Source: Sclerotiophoma versabilis (taxonomy: Eukaryota; Ascomycota; Dothideomycetes; Pleosporales; Didymellaceae). Taken from it: DNA of 64,000 nt. Positions 32,352 to 44,300 of this stretch are shown piece by piece. Location: the NCBI GenBank assembly GCA_012274445.1, contig JAAROD010000093.1, positions 2,046,001-2,110,000 of the forward strand. Reading direction: 5' to 3'. Numbering within the stretch: the stretch's first letter is position 1; each line of letters starts with the position of its first letter. The notes under the pieces were generated by a model that saw nothing but the letters and a program-made list of their open reading frames with translations, was not told the origin of the DNA and searched no databases. The translations under genes and the position numbers were made by a program.

Positions 32352-33188
32352 ATGTCTTCACAGCATGATGAGGCAGCCGCTGCTGGATGTCCCGTAGACC
32401 ACAAAGCGCGTGAAGCATGGCTTCAACAAGCACGTGCAGCCGGCAACGCTCAAGCCAACCCTCACACCTCCGCGCCACCGCCGGCAGCATCCACACAATC
32501 GCGAACAGCGGCAACAGCAACAGCAACAGCAACAACGCCTTCGCCAGTTCAGCAATCATGCGATTCTTCGACTCTCGACCAGTCTACAACCTCCCCTGCC
32601 CCAACAACTAGTGGCCTCCTCTCGAACCTGCGCCTCGGCACCGATCGTGAAATAAGCACAATCCCGCGCGCCATGCCCGATGCACCCACCATTCGACCCG
32701 CAAACAACGAGAAAGATACTGGCGCAGACAAAGTATCAGGGAACTGGATCTATCCCAGCGAACGCATGTTCTTCGATGCGATGAAGCGCAAATCGTTCGA
32801 CCCGGAGGCTTCAGACATGAAAACCATCGTTCCGATTCATAACGCCGTCAACGAGCGAGCGTGGCATGAGATCAAAGCTTGGGAGAAAGGGAGGGGGAGT
32901 GAGAGTTGTGGTGGGCCAAGGTTGGAAAGCTTCAGCGGATTGAGCACAAGCTTGACACCGCGGGCGCGATGGAATGCTCTTCTGGGGTACCAGGCGCCGT
33001 TTGACCGACATGACTGGGTTGTGGATCGGTGCGGGACGAAGATCGAGTATGTCATTGACTTCTATGCGGGGAAGACGCAGCCGGGTGCGCAGCCTGGACA
33101 AGGGCTCAACTTCTACCTAGACGTCAGACCGAAGTTGAACAGCTGGGAAGCTGTGAAGACAAGAGTGAGCAGATTTTGGGGGTTCTAG
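32352..33188 (+). CDS. CYC3: cytochrome c heme lyase (holocytochrome c synthase)
   Basis: Mitochondrial intermembrane-space enzyme that attaches heme to apocytochrome c. Single exon, 278 residues. A CP heme-binding motif is near the start (AAAGCPVDHKA, ~9-19), then a 70-residue low-complexity Ala/Thr/Ser/Pro linker that includes an (AT)n dipeptide run. The domain starts at about 130: NWIYPSERMFFDAMKRK, then IVPIHNAVNERAWHEI with the heme-ligand His (VPIHN), RARWNALLGYQAPFDRHDW and the C-terminal YVIDFYAG. These match cytochrome c/c1 heme lyases. It converges on the Aim19-like gene (226 bp between stops). The start chosen is the first ATG, at CACAATGTC. Confidence 0.94.
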   Translation: MSSQHDEAAAAGCPVDHKAREAWLQQARAAGNAQANPHTSAPPPAASTQSRTAATATATATTPSPVQQSCDSSTLDQSTTSPAPTTSGLLSNLRLGTDREISTIPRAMPDAPTIRPANNEKDTGADKVSGNWIYPSERMFFDAMKRKSFDPEASDMKTIVPIHNAVNERAWHEIKAWEKGRGSESCGGPRLESFSGLSTSLTPRARWNALLGYQAPFDRHDWVVDRCGTKIEYVIDFYAGKTQPGAQPGQGLNFYLDVRPKLNSWEAVKTRVSRFWGF

Positions 33189-33414
33189 ATGTGCCAGTGG
33201 ATATGTTGTATGATATGTACGATCAACGTGGTGGATTGCATGGCCGACTGTAGTATACCATGGTAATGGCGTTTCTTGGTATTGGGTAGATTCCGCGAGG
33301 GCACGTTGATGAGGTCTGGAACAGCACGATGTATGTTGACTTCGCTTGAATGCACCTTCTGAGCTACAAGGTATCATACAGTGACTTTTGTTACAGCATT
33401 GCATACAGGGGCTC

Positions 33415-33952
33415 TCACGTCAACTTCTCCTCTTTCTCGCGCTTGCCAAACGTGTACGCCAATCCACAGCCAGCTACATTGACTGCGCAGAGAGCCAGAG
33501 ACGCTCCTCTCACGGCACCTCTAATTGTGAACTTGTTTCTCAATTTCTGTCGTTCGTCAGTGTATGGAGCATGTTTCGGAGCAAAACGCGTAGACTCACC
33601 TGGCTTCTTCTCAATGCCAACAGACCATAGAGACCACTCCATGCCGCAGTGATCCCGGCAGCATCAGTCTTGTAGTTGCTCAGGTTCAGGTAGGACGAGA
33701 ACAACAGCACTGGCGCAAACATCATTGGGAGTGGCTGGAACGGGCGCGCATGTTGAGCTGTGATGAAGGTTGCCAGGAGAGTGGGAGGCACAGAGTTTTC
33801 TGTGAGGTATCAGCAACGGTGCGTTTTAGGATAGCGAGGATGCCATGAAGACAGGAGCACGTGAGAGTTGTAGCTGCCAGACAGAGGCTCTGAGACGTAC
33901 CACCCCAGTTGCGCAGCGATTGCAGCGTCGACTTCTTTGTTGCCTCAGACAT
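33415..33952 (-). CDS. small membrane protein, Aim19-like
   Basis: CDS join(33415..33546, 33600..33799, 33901..33952), 127 residues; three short exons with good splice sites (GTACGT...CACAG, GTGAGT...GACAG), all in frame. The protein has about three or four hydrophobic segments (FAPVLLFSSYLNL; GITAAWSGLYGLLAL; GASLALCAVNVAGCGLAY) and a basic, charged C-terminus (GKREKEEKLT). The pattern, with a polar NYKTDAAGITAAWSGLY segment, resembles the fungal Aim19 family of mitochondrial membrane proteins, but this assignment is from memory of the family pattern and needs a profile search. The gene itself is well supported by splicing and open frame. Its start codon is 381 bp from that of the divergent J-protein. 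Confidence 0.6.
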
Positions 33953-34332
33953 TGTTAAGGATGTCGAAGTTTGAGAACTGAAGCAAGGTAAGGAGTCGAT
34001 GAGTTGGAATCGCAGTGCAATGCGCTCCAAGATCAACTGCGAAAGTCACAGTTCAATGACGTGGAGTCCGTGCTGCTGCGGGCTAGCGACACCCTGGTCT
34101 TGGAAAGTGTGGCCTCGACTCGACCAACAGCAACGCTGCCGAGCCGCATCTGGCATCTCACAACAACAGATCGCCTTTCACGCTTGAACGCCCACTCCCG
34201 CCGCGCATCCTCTATAGCGCCCCAGCGCACATCACCACACACCAACTCGTTTGGTGCACCACCCTCCGACGTCGCGGCCACCTCCGCGGCCTCCTCACTA
34301 CCTAGACCCCTCCACAACACAACACCGCAGCC
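33953..34332. promoter_or_regulatory. divergent promoter, Aim19-like / ER J-protein
   Basis: 380 bp between divergent start codons; holds both 5' leaders. No specific element recognised. Confidence 0.5.
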
Positions 34333-35421
34333 ATGTCCGATCGCACGCACAACGACGGCTCTGCCGGCCGCGCCTACACTGTCGAGCAAAAAGCTGCCGT
34401 GCTCCGAATAAAGAGGTGCGCACCAACTGCCTACTACGAAATTCTCGGCCTGGAAGAAGTAAAAAAGACGTGCACGGACAGCGAAATCAAGAAGGCATAC
34501 AGAAAACTTTCGCTCCTCACACATCCGGACAAGAACGGCTATGCGGGCGCAGATGAAGCCTTCAAGCTTGTCAGCAAGGCTTTTCAGGTCCTTAGCGATC
34601 CAGACAAAAAGAGCAAATTCGACCAGTTCGGAGGCGACCCAGATGCGCGCTTCAACCCGGCGGCGGCGGGCGCAGGAGGGTCGCCGTTCAGCGGTTTTGC
34701 AGGGCAGAGGGGCGGTGGTTTCCAGGAAGAGATGACGCCCGAAGAGCTGTTCAGGCAGTTCTTTGGTGGTGGATTTGGCGCGCCTTTCGGTAGGTCGAAG
34801 TGCCATACCCACATTGGACGTGGACGTGGAAGATCCGGGCTAATGTAGATAGGCGGTTTCGATACAGGGCCAGGCTTCGTGTTTAATCTTGGCGGCGGGC
34901 CAGGCGTAAGAGTACATCAGTTCGGCGGTGGACGACCGAGGAGGAGACCGGGGACTGCGCAGCCGCCTGGGCGGGAAGAAACACCGGGAATCGGGAATGC
35001 GCTGGGAAATCTGTTGCCGCTACTGTTCCTCTTCGTTCTGCCACTTTTGACCTCACTCTTCTCCGGTGGATCGTCAAGTTCTGGCCCGTCATTTGCATTT
35101 ACACCACAGCGCGAGTTCACATGTCTGCATAAGTCGCAGGGAGCGTTTGGCGTCAACTACTATGTTGCGCCCTCGGTATGCAAAGAGTACGGCAGCAATT
35201 CGAGGGACAAGAGGTGGAAAGCGCTGGACAAGCAGGTCGAGTCGTCGTATGTTCACACCTTGGATGTGAAATGCAACCATGAGCAATACGCACAAAAAAA
35301 GAAGATGCAAGACGCGCAAGGGTGGTTCTTCATCGACGAAGAGGCCATGGCACAAGCGAGGAACATGCCCATGCCCAGTTGCGATCTGTTGGCCAAACAT
35401 GGGCTCCACCGGCGATATTAG
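34333..35421 (+). CDS. ER membrane J-protein (DNAJB12/Hlj1-like, DUF1977)
   Basis: Hsp40 co-chaperone anchored in the ER with its J domain facing the cytosol; relatives recruit Hsp70 for ER-associated degradation of membrane proteins. CDS join(34333..34789, 34853..35421), 341 residues. J domain ~35-105 (AYYEILGLEEV) with the essential LLTHPDKNG. A Gly/Phe-rich stretch follows (~108-185), interrupted by a 63-bp intron (GTAGGT...ATAG) that splits a Gly codon. Membrane segment ~210-232 (LLPLLFLFVLPLLTSLF). The C-terminal DUF1977 region begins FAFTPQREFTCLHKSQG and ends SCDLLAKHGLHRRY. Domain order is that of DNAJB12/14. With UFD2 in the window it shares the protein-quality-control theme. Confidence 0.93.
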
Positions 35422-36274
35422 ACTGTAGGTGTTGTCAAGGATGAGAGTTCGATTCTGTAGTAATTATTCGCCTGAAGGAGGATAGAGATATCATACAGCA
35501 CGCAAGGCGTAGGGGTTGTTCATGTCCACCTATGAAACTGCACCAGAGCAGCATTTCACTCTTTTCACACATCTGACGGTTCGAGTGATGTTGTTGCATG
35601 AGCGTGTAGTGCGGACAAACACTGAGGTTCGGCTTGAGATCTCGTAATGTTCTGCAGTCCGCAACTTTCTGAGAGGCCGCTTCGAAGTGGATGCAGTTCG
35701 TAAGCTGATCTCCACCAAGCAGCAGCTTCCGATTCAGCAAATCACAGCTTCAATTTCATATCAAGATTCCGGTCTGGGTAACGTCAACGAACCAAGATAA
35801 CGCATGACAGCCGTTCCACACGCCCTTATTGGCGTGCCTGGCATCTGATGGCTGTTTCAAAAGCTCCCATGATGCGCCATTCCGGCTGCTTGGTAGCTGG
35901 TCAGGGGTCAAATGCCCCACATTTACTCCAAACATCAGCACCCTAACCCTGCCGTTTGTCTCAACGCGGATAATTAGACGTCACCAATGTCGAGGGGCGC
36001 ATGAAAGAGCTGAGAGGTGAAGATGGCCTTCCCGTCGTCGTTTGCTTCGATGTTCATCCCTTCTTCGAGCCGGCCTTGAGAGATTGTACCACTGTCTCAT
36101 CAAGGACACGGCGACTCTCCCGCACTCCCGCCCTGGCTGGTATCTGGACCCCCGACGATCACTGGAATTTGAGAAGGCTTGCTACGGGCTTGCCTTGCGT
36201 TGGGTTTTCATTCTACTCTGTTCTCGACTTCTTAATTGAAGTTGAGACATTCCTCTTACGTTGCCAACGCCACA
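35422..36274. other. 853-bp intergenic region, J-protein - aspartyl protease
   Basis: Contains the J-protein 3' UTR and the promoter of the protease gene. No other feature seen. Confidence 0.5.
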
Positions 36275-37785
36275 ATGCATACACAGCTCTCAACATGGCT
36301 CGCCGTGGCAGCAGCCTTGTGGCCAACGGTCACAGCCTTCTACCCTTACCAGTATGACGGCGGCAGCACGGCTTCTTCGAGTCGTCGGAGCGATAGGCTT
36401 TCGAGACAGGGCTCAATATCGATAACACTTCCTCTACGTCGCGTCCCTACCTCTCTTCGATCTCGTCAACAGAACACATACAGCATTGTCAACTCGAAAG
36501 ACCCAAACCAGGAGAACAGCGTTGCGATCGATCAAGATGGAAGTGATCTGAGCTACATGATTGCTGTGACTATCGGCGACAGCAAGGAGGAATGTCACCT
36601 GCTCCTTGACTCGGCAGCGAGCAACACATGGGTGATGGGTCAGGACTGCAAGAGCGATGCTTGTGGGACGCATACCACATTTGGCAAAGGGGATTCTAGC
36701 TCCCTCAAGGTAAGATGAGCCGTCCAGCAGTAGTCACATGGCATAACTGACAGCAGTCATAGACGCTAGATACGCCCTTCAGCGTGACCTACGGCACTGG
36801 TTCCGTCAACGGTGTCCTCGCAACTGACACACTCCACATCGGCTCTCTCTCTCCCTCAGTATCGTTCGGTCTCGCAAACAACGTTTCCAGTGAGTTCAAG
36901 TCCTACCCCATGGACGGCATCCTAGGCATTGGCCGTGGCGACGTCGTCCAAGGCGCTGCACAAGTGATGGACGTGCTAAAGGACGACAAACTCATCGGCG
37001 CAAAGTTGTACGGGATACATTTAAGCAGAGCGAAAGACGGACTTAACGATGGTGAACTCAACCTCGGTGAAGTCAACAAAGATCGTTTCTCCGGTGACCT
37101 GAACTGGATCGATTGCATTCCAAACGACACTGGGTTTTGGGAGATTCCTGTTGACGATGCAACTGTCAATGGCAAGACCATTGGTCTGAGCGGCAAGAAA
37201 GGCATCATGGACACCGGCACTTCTTACATCCTGATGCCACCTGCGGATGCGCTGGCTATCCATTCCCAAATCCCAGGCTACACGCAGTCAGGGGAGACAT
37301 TCAGCGTGCCATGCGATACAAAGGCGCCGCTGCAATTCGTCTTCGGAAAGGCGGGCTACAACATCTCTACTGCAGACTGGCTGGGCGGAAAGCTGGATTC
37401 CGGGCTGTGCAGAAGCAATATCGTGGGCCGTCAGACGTTCAACGAGAGCCAGTGGTTGATTGGCGATGTGTTTCTCAAGAACGTGTATTCCGTATTCGAC
37501 TTCGACGGGAGCAGAGTCGGTCTGGGTACGCCGCCAACAGGGGAGGAGCAGAGCTCAAGCTCAGCGAGTAGTGCTGCGCCAACATCTCTTTCTTCTGCGG
37601 CAGCCTCGCAGACAAGCGGATCGACTGGCGCGACGCAGACCGCGGCAGTCGAAGGAAGTTCGAATCCGAGTCCGAGCGCCGTTGCTGACAGCCAGGGACA
37701 GAGCAACCAGCAAGGTGCTGCGGGGCTGTTAAATGCTCCTTTGGCATTGGCAATAGGTGCCATCGCTGTTTCCCTATTTCTATAG
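36275..37785 (+). CDS. secreted, probably GPI-anchored aspartyl protease (pepsin/yapsin family A1)
   Basis: CDS join(36275..36709, 36763..37785), 485 residues. The 53-bp intron (GTAAGA...ATAG) is phase 0. A signal peptide (LSTWLAVAAALWPTVTAF) is followed by a ~65-residue propeptide. The first active-site motif is LLLDSAASNTWVMG (~113), where most family members have D-T/S-G-S/T; the flap Tyr is in VTYGTGSVNG; the second motif is canonical, KGIMDTGTSYILMP. Cys pairs include CKSDAC. After residue ~410 comes a Ser/Ala/Thr/Gly-rich stalk and a C-terminal hydrophobic tail (LALAIGAIAVSLFL) that suggests a GPI anchor. Fungal A1 enzymes of the CtsD type carry similar variant first motifs (recollection), so it may still be active. 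The start chosen is the first ATG, just before the signal peptide. Confidence 0.9.
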
Positions 37786-38978
37786 ATAGGGATCGATTTT
37801 CTAGCGCAAGAACAGAAACATATTCGGTTTGGGTATGCATGGGCAAGGCGTTCACAGCAAGGCAGGGCATGGGATAGCATTGGCATATGGGTATCAAGCA
37901 TTACGGTATCAAGGCACGATAATATGTGATGAGTTCAGTAGCCATCAAACAACAACGCAGATCACAGCACTACTTCACCACAACACATGCATTTATTCAA
38001 ATCTTCTAAATCTCAGACGTGGCCGCCCTCTGCCCTTTCCCAAGACAGACCCTCAAGCAATGCTCGGAATGCATGCAAGCCTTCTCCAAGTCACGCTCGC
38101 TTCTACGTACCAAGCCATACCAAGCCGCCAGGGTCCCAAAAAGTGGCCTGAGAATGCACCAGCACGCGGGGCGGAGCAGCGGGTGTGCTTATCCACCCAG
38201 GCGAGCAGGCGAGTCGATACATTGGGTTGCGAGCCATGGGTTGCGAATACGAATCGGAGCAGTGTGGATACCAGATGTGGGTACGTAAGCACAAGCACGT
38301 GCAAGAGTAAGAGTAAGAGCAAGAGCGAGAACGTGCAAGAGCAGGTGTCCTAGTCAAGGAGCGCGCGGACGGGGCTGGGAACGGGGATCAACGTGGTAAA
38401 GGATGGGAGAAGAGATTTGACGTCAGGTTCTGCGGAGATTGCTCAAGCGAGGATTCGAATTGCAGAAACAAGAGCAGCTCTGTTAGTTGATCTAGTTGTG
38501 TTATGGGGTGCGATGGTGATCAAAACAGAAGACATTGATGCATGCATGGCGACGGCAATATTACAAGCAAAGACTCCGATTGACCGAACCCACAGCAGAG
38601 CGATAACGAGCGAGTAGTATGCAGATGCGGATGGCTGCGAGGTTGGAAAACAAGCACATATTAGAAAGATCCTACCATTGCTGCTCAATCTCGACCCGCA
38701 CGCTCTGAGAAAATAACCCCATCATAGACTGCCCCAAGATGATGTACTACTTCCAAACAAGAAAGACCCAGCGCAGTAACGCCTCGAACAGGTGCCGTGG
38801 AAGAAATGGCTCTAACTGGCCAGGACAGGAGGATTGATTCATCTTCCATCACACCCACGATTCACATGCGGTTTCGCCCTCAATCAACACATGAAGGCCG
38901 CCACAGTGTTGTTCTTGTCCAGGATCAACATGGTGCGGCTGTGGCGGCTCTGGTCCGTTCACACGTCCTTGACCCCAT
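37786..38978. other. 1.2 kb convergent intergenic region, protease - RHO1
   Basis: 3' UTRs of two converging genes plus a short AAGAGT/AAGAGC array near 38302-38330. No gene supported. Confidence 0.5.
38302..38330. repeat. AAGAGT/C hexanucleotide array
   Basis: About five units of AAGAGT or AAGAGC in tandem, flanked on both sides by ACGTGCAAGAG, so the array looks bounded by a short direct repeat. Confidence 0.75.
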
Positions 38979-39872
38979 CTACAAGACTGTGCACTTGGAC
39001 TTCTTCTTCTCTTTCCGGGTGAGTAGGGCAGCTCGTGTGGCGTGCTCGAATACCTCCCGGACACCCTCGTTGGTCTTCGCCGAGCACTCAAGGTACTTCT
39101 GGGCACCAATCTTCTTGCGAACGTCCTCGGCCTGCAGGCTGGTTAGCTGGTGTCATGTATTCGCTACAAAGGGTCGGACTGACCTGCTCGGGGGTCACAG
39201 GCTTCTGGGAAGTCTTGTGCAGCTCCTCGATGGTCTTCTGGTCGAAGCGCAAATCCTTCTTGCAACCGACAAGGATGATGGGTAGGCCCTGGCAGAAGTG
39301 CAGAACCTCGGAGATCCACTGTGTAGTGTTGTTAGCAGGCTGCTTGTCGCAGGGCTGAGCGGGGCGAGACGCACCTTCTCCTGTACGTTGTCGAGCGAGT
39401 CGGGCGAGTCGATGGCAAAGCAGATCAGGATAACGTGAGAGTCGGGGTAGGAGAGAGGGCGGAGACGGTCGTAATCTTCCTGACCGGCGGTATCCCAGAG
39501 GGCGAGCTCGACGTGCTTGCCATCGACCTCGACATCGGCGACGTAGTTCTCGAAGACAGTGGGGACGTAGACCTGGGCGGGGAACAAAGTCAGCGCATGT
39601 GTTTGCGGGAGGAGCAGTTGTGTGTGCCGCGACCGAGGCGCAGGTCGCTAGGCTGACGCAGCTCAGGGACAGAGCGGAAGGGCGCGCAGGGGACTGACCT
39701 CAGGGAAGGTACCCTTGGAGAAGACACTGCGAGCACGCTGTCAGTGGTTGCGAGGGCGGACAAAGGGGGTGACGTCCGCGATAGGCGTCTGGGCGTGGAC
39801 TTACATGAGCAGACAGGTCTTTCCGCAGGCGCCGTCACCGACAATCACGAGCTTGCGACGGATCTCGGCCAT
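38979..39872 (-). CDS. RHO1: Rho1 GTPase
   Basis: Small GTPase that activates glucan synthase, protein kinase C and formins at sites of polar growth. Five exons: join(38979..39131, 39184..39318, 39375..39572, 39699..39726, 39805..39872), 193 residues, the family length. P-loop GDGACGKTC (~12-20), effector loop VYVPTVFENY, switch II DTAGQEDYDRLRPLSY, specificity motif VGCKKDL, CSAKT, a polybasic RKEKKKSK stretch and the CAAX box CTVL, whose final Leu predicts geranylgeranylation. Exon 2 is only 28 nt. Junctions all close in frame (AT+T for Ile, others phase 0). Two introns use GTCAGT donors. It is divergent from UFD2 over 1.5 kb. Confidence 0.97.
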
Positions 39873-41375
39873 TTTGGTGTGTGGTGGGGGGAGTGTGGGG
39901 GTATCGAGTGGTGTTTGCGGTGGTGCTGGGCGGGCAGGGAGTTAGCAGGTGAGATGGAGAAAGGGTGGTTGATGTAGAGTTGTGAGGATGAAGGGCACGC
40001 TCCACGCAGCTAGGCTGGGCGCTGGACCGTGCTGCGGCGGCTGAGCACCAAACGTCGCTCGGGGAGGCTGTGGCTGGTGCTTGCGTACCGTGCAATCAAG
40101 CGAGCAGCTTGCGACGCAGGCTGTTAAGGGGCAATATTCAGGCAGCGGGGGCGAAGCGGTGTTGATGGGAGGGCGCAAGACTCCCACGGCAACGGGCAAC
40201 GGGCACGGCAACGAGCAACGAGCAACGAGCAACGAGCGACGAGCAACGAGTCGGCTAGCGCTTGAGTTGACCAGGACGACGGCGACGGAGCGGACGCTGA
40301 TAGACAGGCTGCACCATGATAAAGACCACGCGCATGCCTCCAGGACCGCCTCGCCCCTCGTGACCTGCATCTGCGCACCTCTTCCTCTGTGCAACCACGG
40401 CTGGCCCGCGACTGTCCTCGCTGCATCGCACACGCCCGCAGTCTCTGCGCTTCTGACGGCCACGGCAACCGCCGAGCGCTGGCTCAAAGAGCAGCTTCGT
40501 CATCGCAACAACACTTGGGCAATTGTTTCCGACCCCATTCGACGTAGCCGTCGGTCGCCTGTCGTTTCCCCACCCCTCGTCCCGCAGGACAACAGGAGAA
40601 CCATCCAGACGTTCTCCGTCTAGACTCTGGCTTACTGTCACCGCTTGTCCACGCAGAGCAGACAGTCTCGCTATCGCAATCTGGCATGCCTGTCCGTTTG
40701 TCCTGGCGGCGCCTGGAACTGCGGGGCCGCCGGTGAAATGCGTCACAAACAAGCAATCAATTCGCTCGGCCACTCTTGTTGTGTTTGGAGCTGTGTCTTT
40801 GTTCTTCCTGTTTACAGTAAACGCTGGATCTGCACGGTCAGAAATGGCCCCTGCAGCTGCATGAGGCTTTGGCGCTTTCAGAGTAGACTTTACACCGCAA
40901 GTGCTGTGCGCGCCTCACAGCAACACATGTGCTGTGCACGGAGTAGTTGCACAGTAGTTGCACTCACGTGCCAGACTCGAATCCATGTGCATCGATGTGA
41001 AAGTCGATGCACGTGCTCGTGAAGCGTAATCCAGCCATCTAGATATGGAGGTTGTTTGCGAACGCTGAACGAAAGACCTATGCAGAGCATTGCATACTGA
41101 AAGCTAGGCTTGATCAGCGGTGCTCTGACCTTACGCGACGCGACAGCACAGATGCGCGTGTCTGAGGCCCTTCCATAAGCTTCTATCTCTACGCGTCAAA
41201 TGGTGGAGGCACGCTGTGAAGCTACTGGTTGAACAAGTGGGGCTACTTCCGCCCGCTACCATACACAGTAGCTCACTCTACATCACTGTCCAGCTTCACT
41301 GTCTGCGGCGCACCACTTTCTTTCGTACTGTATCTTAATTCCAGCGCCGCTTTCCTACCTCCCCGCACCCTCAAC
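39873..41375. promoter_or_regulatory. divergent intergenic region, RHO1 / UFD2
   Basis: 1.5 kb between divergent start codons, containing both promoters and a GAGCAAC heptamer array near 40207-40251. Frames of up to ~180 codons occur on both strands but overlap in all phases in this GC-rich DNA; none is supported. Confidence 0.5.
40207..40251. repeat. 7-bp tandem array (GCAACGA)
   Basis: About six tandem copies of GCAACGA, one with an A-to-G change, preceded by degenerate GGCAACGG copies. It lies 0.35 kb upstream of the RHO1 start codon. Confidence 0.85.
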
Positions 41376-44300
41376 ATGGCCGACCGCGACATGACAGACC
41401 CGCCCCCACCGGCGCCGGAGCAAGATACAGCCATGTCTGACGCCGACAAGGTACAGCTTCCTGACAGCTCTCGCCCCAAGAGACAAGCTGACGACAACCT
41501 TGCACAGATTCGTGCAAAGCGACTTGCGAAGCTTGGAGGCTCCTCCGCCCCGCGACCACCGTCCACAGCGCCGTCCGCTTCTGGCTCAGCTCCAGCGTCT
41601 GGTACCTCATCACCCAAGCCTGTAGTTGCTCAGGCACCGTCGCCGCAGCCTCGAACCCAATCTCCACAGACAACCAGCCTACCCTCGCAGACGGACGGCA
41701 AGACAGAACCAAAGACAGCGCCCCGTATCAATATCAAGCCAGCCACTACCACGAGCGCCGCCGCCGCCGCCCCGCCACCTACGCCGAAACCCCAGGATAC
41801 CAGCATTGAAGGATGGGAAGATCGCACAATCAGTGCCATATTCAGGATAACACTTGAAGACGACCGTACACAAGATGCACATGGTCACAAGGTCCACTAT
41901 GCTTCTAGCCTGAAGCAGGACCTGCAAGACGAAGGTCGGCCACTTCGATTCACCACCGATGTATTAGACTCAGTTGTACTGGAAGCTGCGTCAAGCCACA
42001 CACAAGGGAACGCTCTAGAATATTTACTTGGCTGCTGGAAGCGAGTTGCAAGGCAGAGCAAGAGCATCACCAACAAGAATGACCCGAAGTACGAGATTGT
42101 GAGAGAGCTTCGACGGATATGCTTCAACTACACCATCTTTGCCGCCACCATGCCCGACATGTTTGGTGAAGAAGCGCCTTTGGAGAACGCGCTGACTGAC
42201 CGTTTATTACTTGGGCCAGACGACGACCGGGGCATCTGCTTCGATTTCCTTCAGGAAGCTTGCAATCGTGCCGAGGACGACGATACTGCCAAAGAGGCGT
42301 TGGTGAGCGCCGTAGAGAACCTGAGCCAGCGGTTGGCACGGGCGTCCATGAACAGCGACTACAAGCCTTACGTGCTCGCGCTTCGTAGCCTCGCTCGCTT
42401 TCCTCCGCTCGTCACTGCTTTGGTGCGGTCGGAAATGTTCTTACCTCCTGATATTGAAGCGCAGCACATCGAAACCCAGACCCTACTTGGTCCATTCTTT
42501 CGGCTATCACCCATGCAGGGCGATGTTGCGGTCAACTACTTCTCCGGTGCAGCAGCGGGAGATAAGGGTCTGATCGCTAACGCGCAACGGGCTCTTCGTA
42601 TGACCTTACAAACTCACCAGGACGAACTCTTCGACATTGCAAACACCTTTATCAAGAACAAGGACTCGCGAGAGTCTATGCTCAACTGGTTCGCTCTCAC
42701 AGTAAACAAGAACCACAAGCGACGAGCTCTGCAGGTCGACGCTAAGACTGTGTCGACGGATGGATTCATGGTCAACGTTACTGTTGTGCTGGACCGACTG
42801 TGCGAGCCCTTCATGGACGCCACCTTCTCTAAAATCGACCGAATCGACATTGATTATCTTCGACGATCGTCACGGGTTGACATCAAGGATGAAACCAAGA
42901 TCAACGCCGATGAGAAAACATCGGACGAGTTTTACAGCACCAAAGTCGATGGGGCTAGCAACTTCATCTCCGAGGTGTTCTTCCTGACCGTGGCAGCCCA
43001 TCACTATGGGACTGAGGCCGCCAACTCGAAGCTTACGTCCCTGCAGAAAGACGTCAAGTGGCTAAAGAAGGAGCTTGAGAAGTTTGAGACCGAACGTCAC
43101 AAGTATGCGTCGAACCCTGTGCAGTTGCGAATATTTGATGCGCACGTCAAGAAGATCAAGGATCAAATCGAACGCGGCACCTGCACCAGCTACGCTATCG
43201 CAGGTGTGCTCAGCGATGAGACAATGCAAGCTCGGTCTATGCAGCTCATGCGCTATGTCATCGTCTGGCTGCTGCGGCTCGTGTCTGGGACTGATTTTCC
43301 TAAGCAAGATCTGCAATTGCCCCTGCCGAGAGAGCAGTCTCTGGCTTTCCGATGTCTTCCTGAGTACTTTGTCGAAGACATTGTCGGAAATTTCAAGTTC
43401 ATAACGCGAATGATGCCGCACATCATTACTGCAACTCAGTGCGAAGAGCTTGTGAAGATTTGTATTGTCTTCCTGCGGAGCTCAGAGTACATCAAGAATC
43501 CGTACCTCAAGTCTGGTCTGGTAACTATCCTCTTCCATGGAGTTTGGGAAATTCCGCACCGTCCAAAGGGTGTCCTTGGTGACACCCTATTCGGAAACAA
43601 GTTCGCCATGAAGCACTTGTTACACGCTCTGATGCAGTTCTACAACGAATGCGAGAGTACTGGTGCGCACACGCAGTTTTACGACAAGTTCAACATTCGA
43701 TATGAGATCTTCCAAGTGATCAAATGCATATGGCCAAACCCTGTCTACCGAGACAATCTTGCTACAGAAGCACGGTACGTACACCTGACACTGCACAGGT
43801 GCAGCATCGTACTAACGTGGATAGGGTAAATCTTGACTTTTTTGTTCAGTTTGTCAATCTGCTGCTGAATGATGTCACCTTCGTCCTCGACGAATCGTTC
43901 ACTGCCTTCACACAGATTCATGAGATCTCGAAGGAATTGAAGGCCGAGCCCAACATGGATCAAGCTGTCCGGCAGGAGAAGGAAGAGAAGCTCACAGCCG
44001 CGCAGGGCAAGGCCAAGAGCTACATGCAGCTAACTAACGAAACGGTAGCTATGCTGAAGCTGTTCACAGAAGCGCTTGCGGATTCGTTCACCAAGAAAGA
44101 GGTTGTTGTTCGACTTGCACACATGCTCGACTACAACCTGGAGGCACTGGTTGGACCCAAGAAGTCCAGCCTGAAGGTCGATAACCCGGAGGAATACGGG
44201 TGGAATCCTCGCCAGATGCTAGCTGAACTTACAGATGTGTATCTGAACCTGCAAGATAAGCAGTCCTTTATCGAGGCTGTCGCCACGGATGGACGGTCTT

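Noticed and set aside
34033..34812. 259-codon minus-strand frame
   Set aside because: Antisense to the first exon of the ER J-protein, whose J domain is clear; the frame is a shadow.
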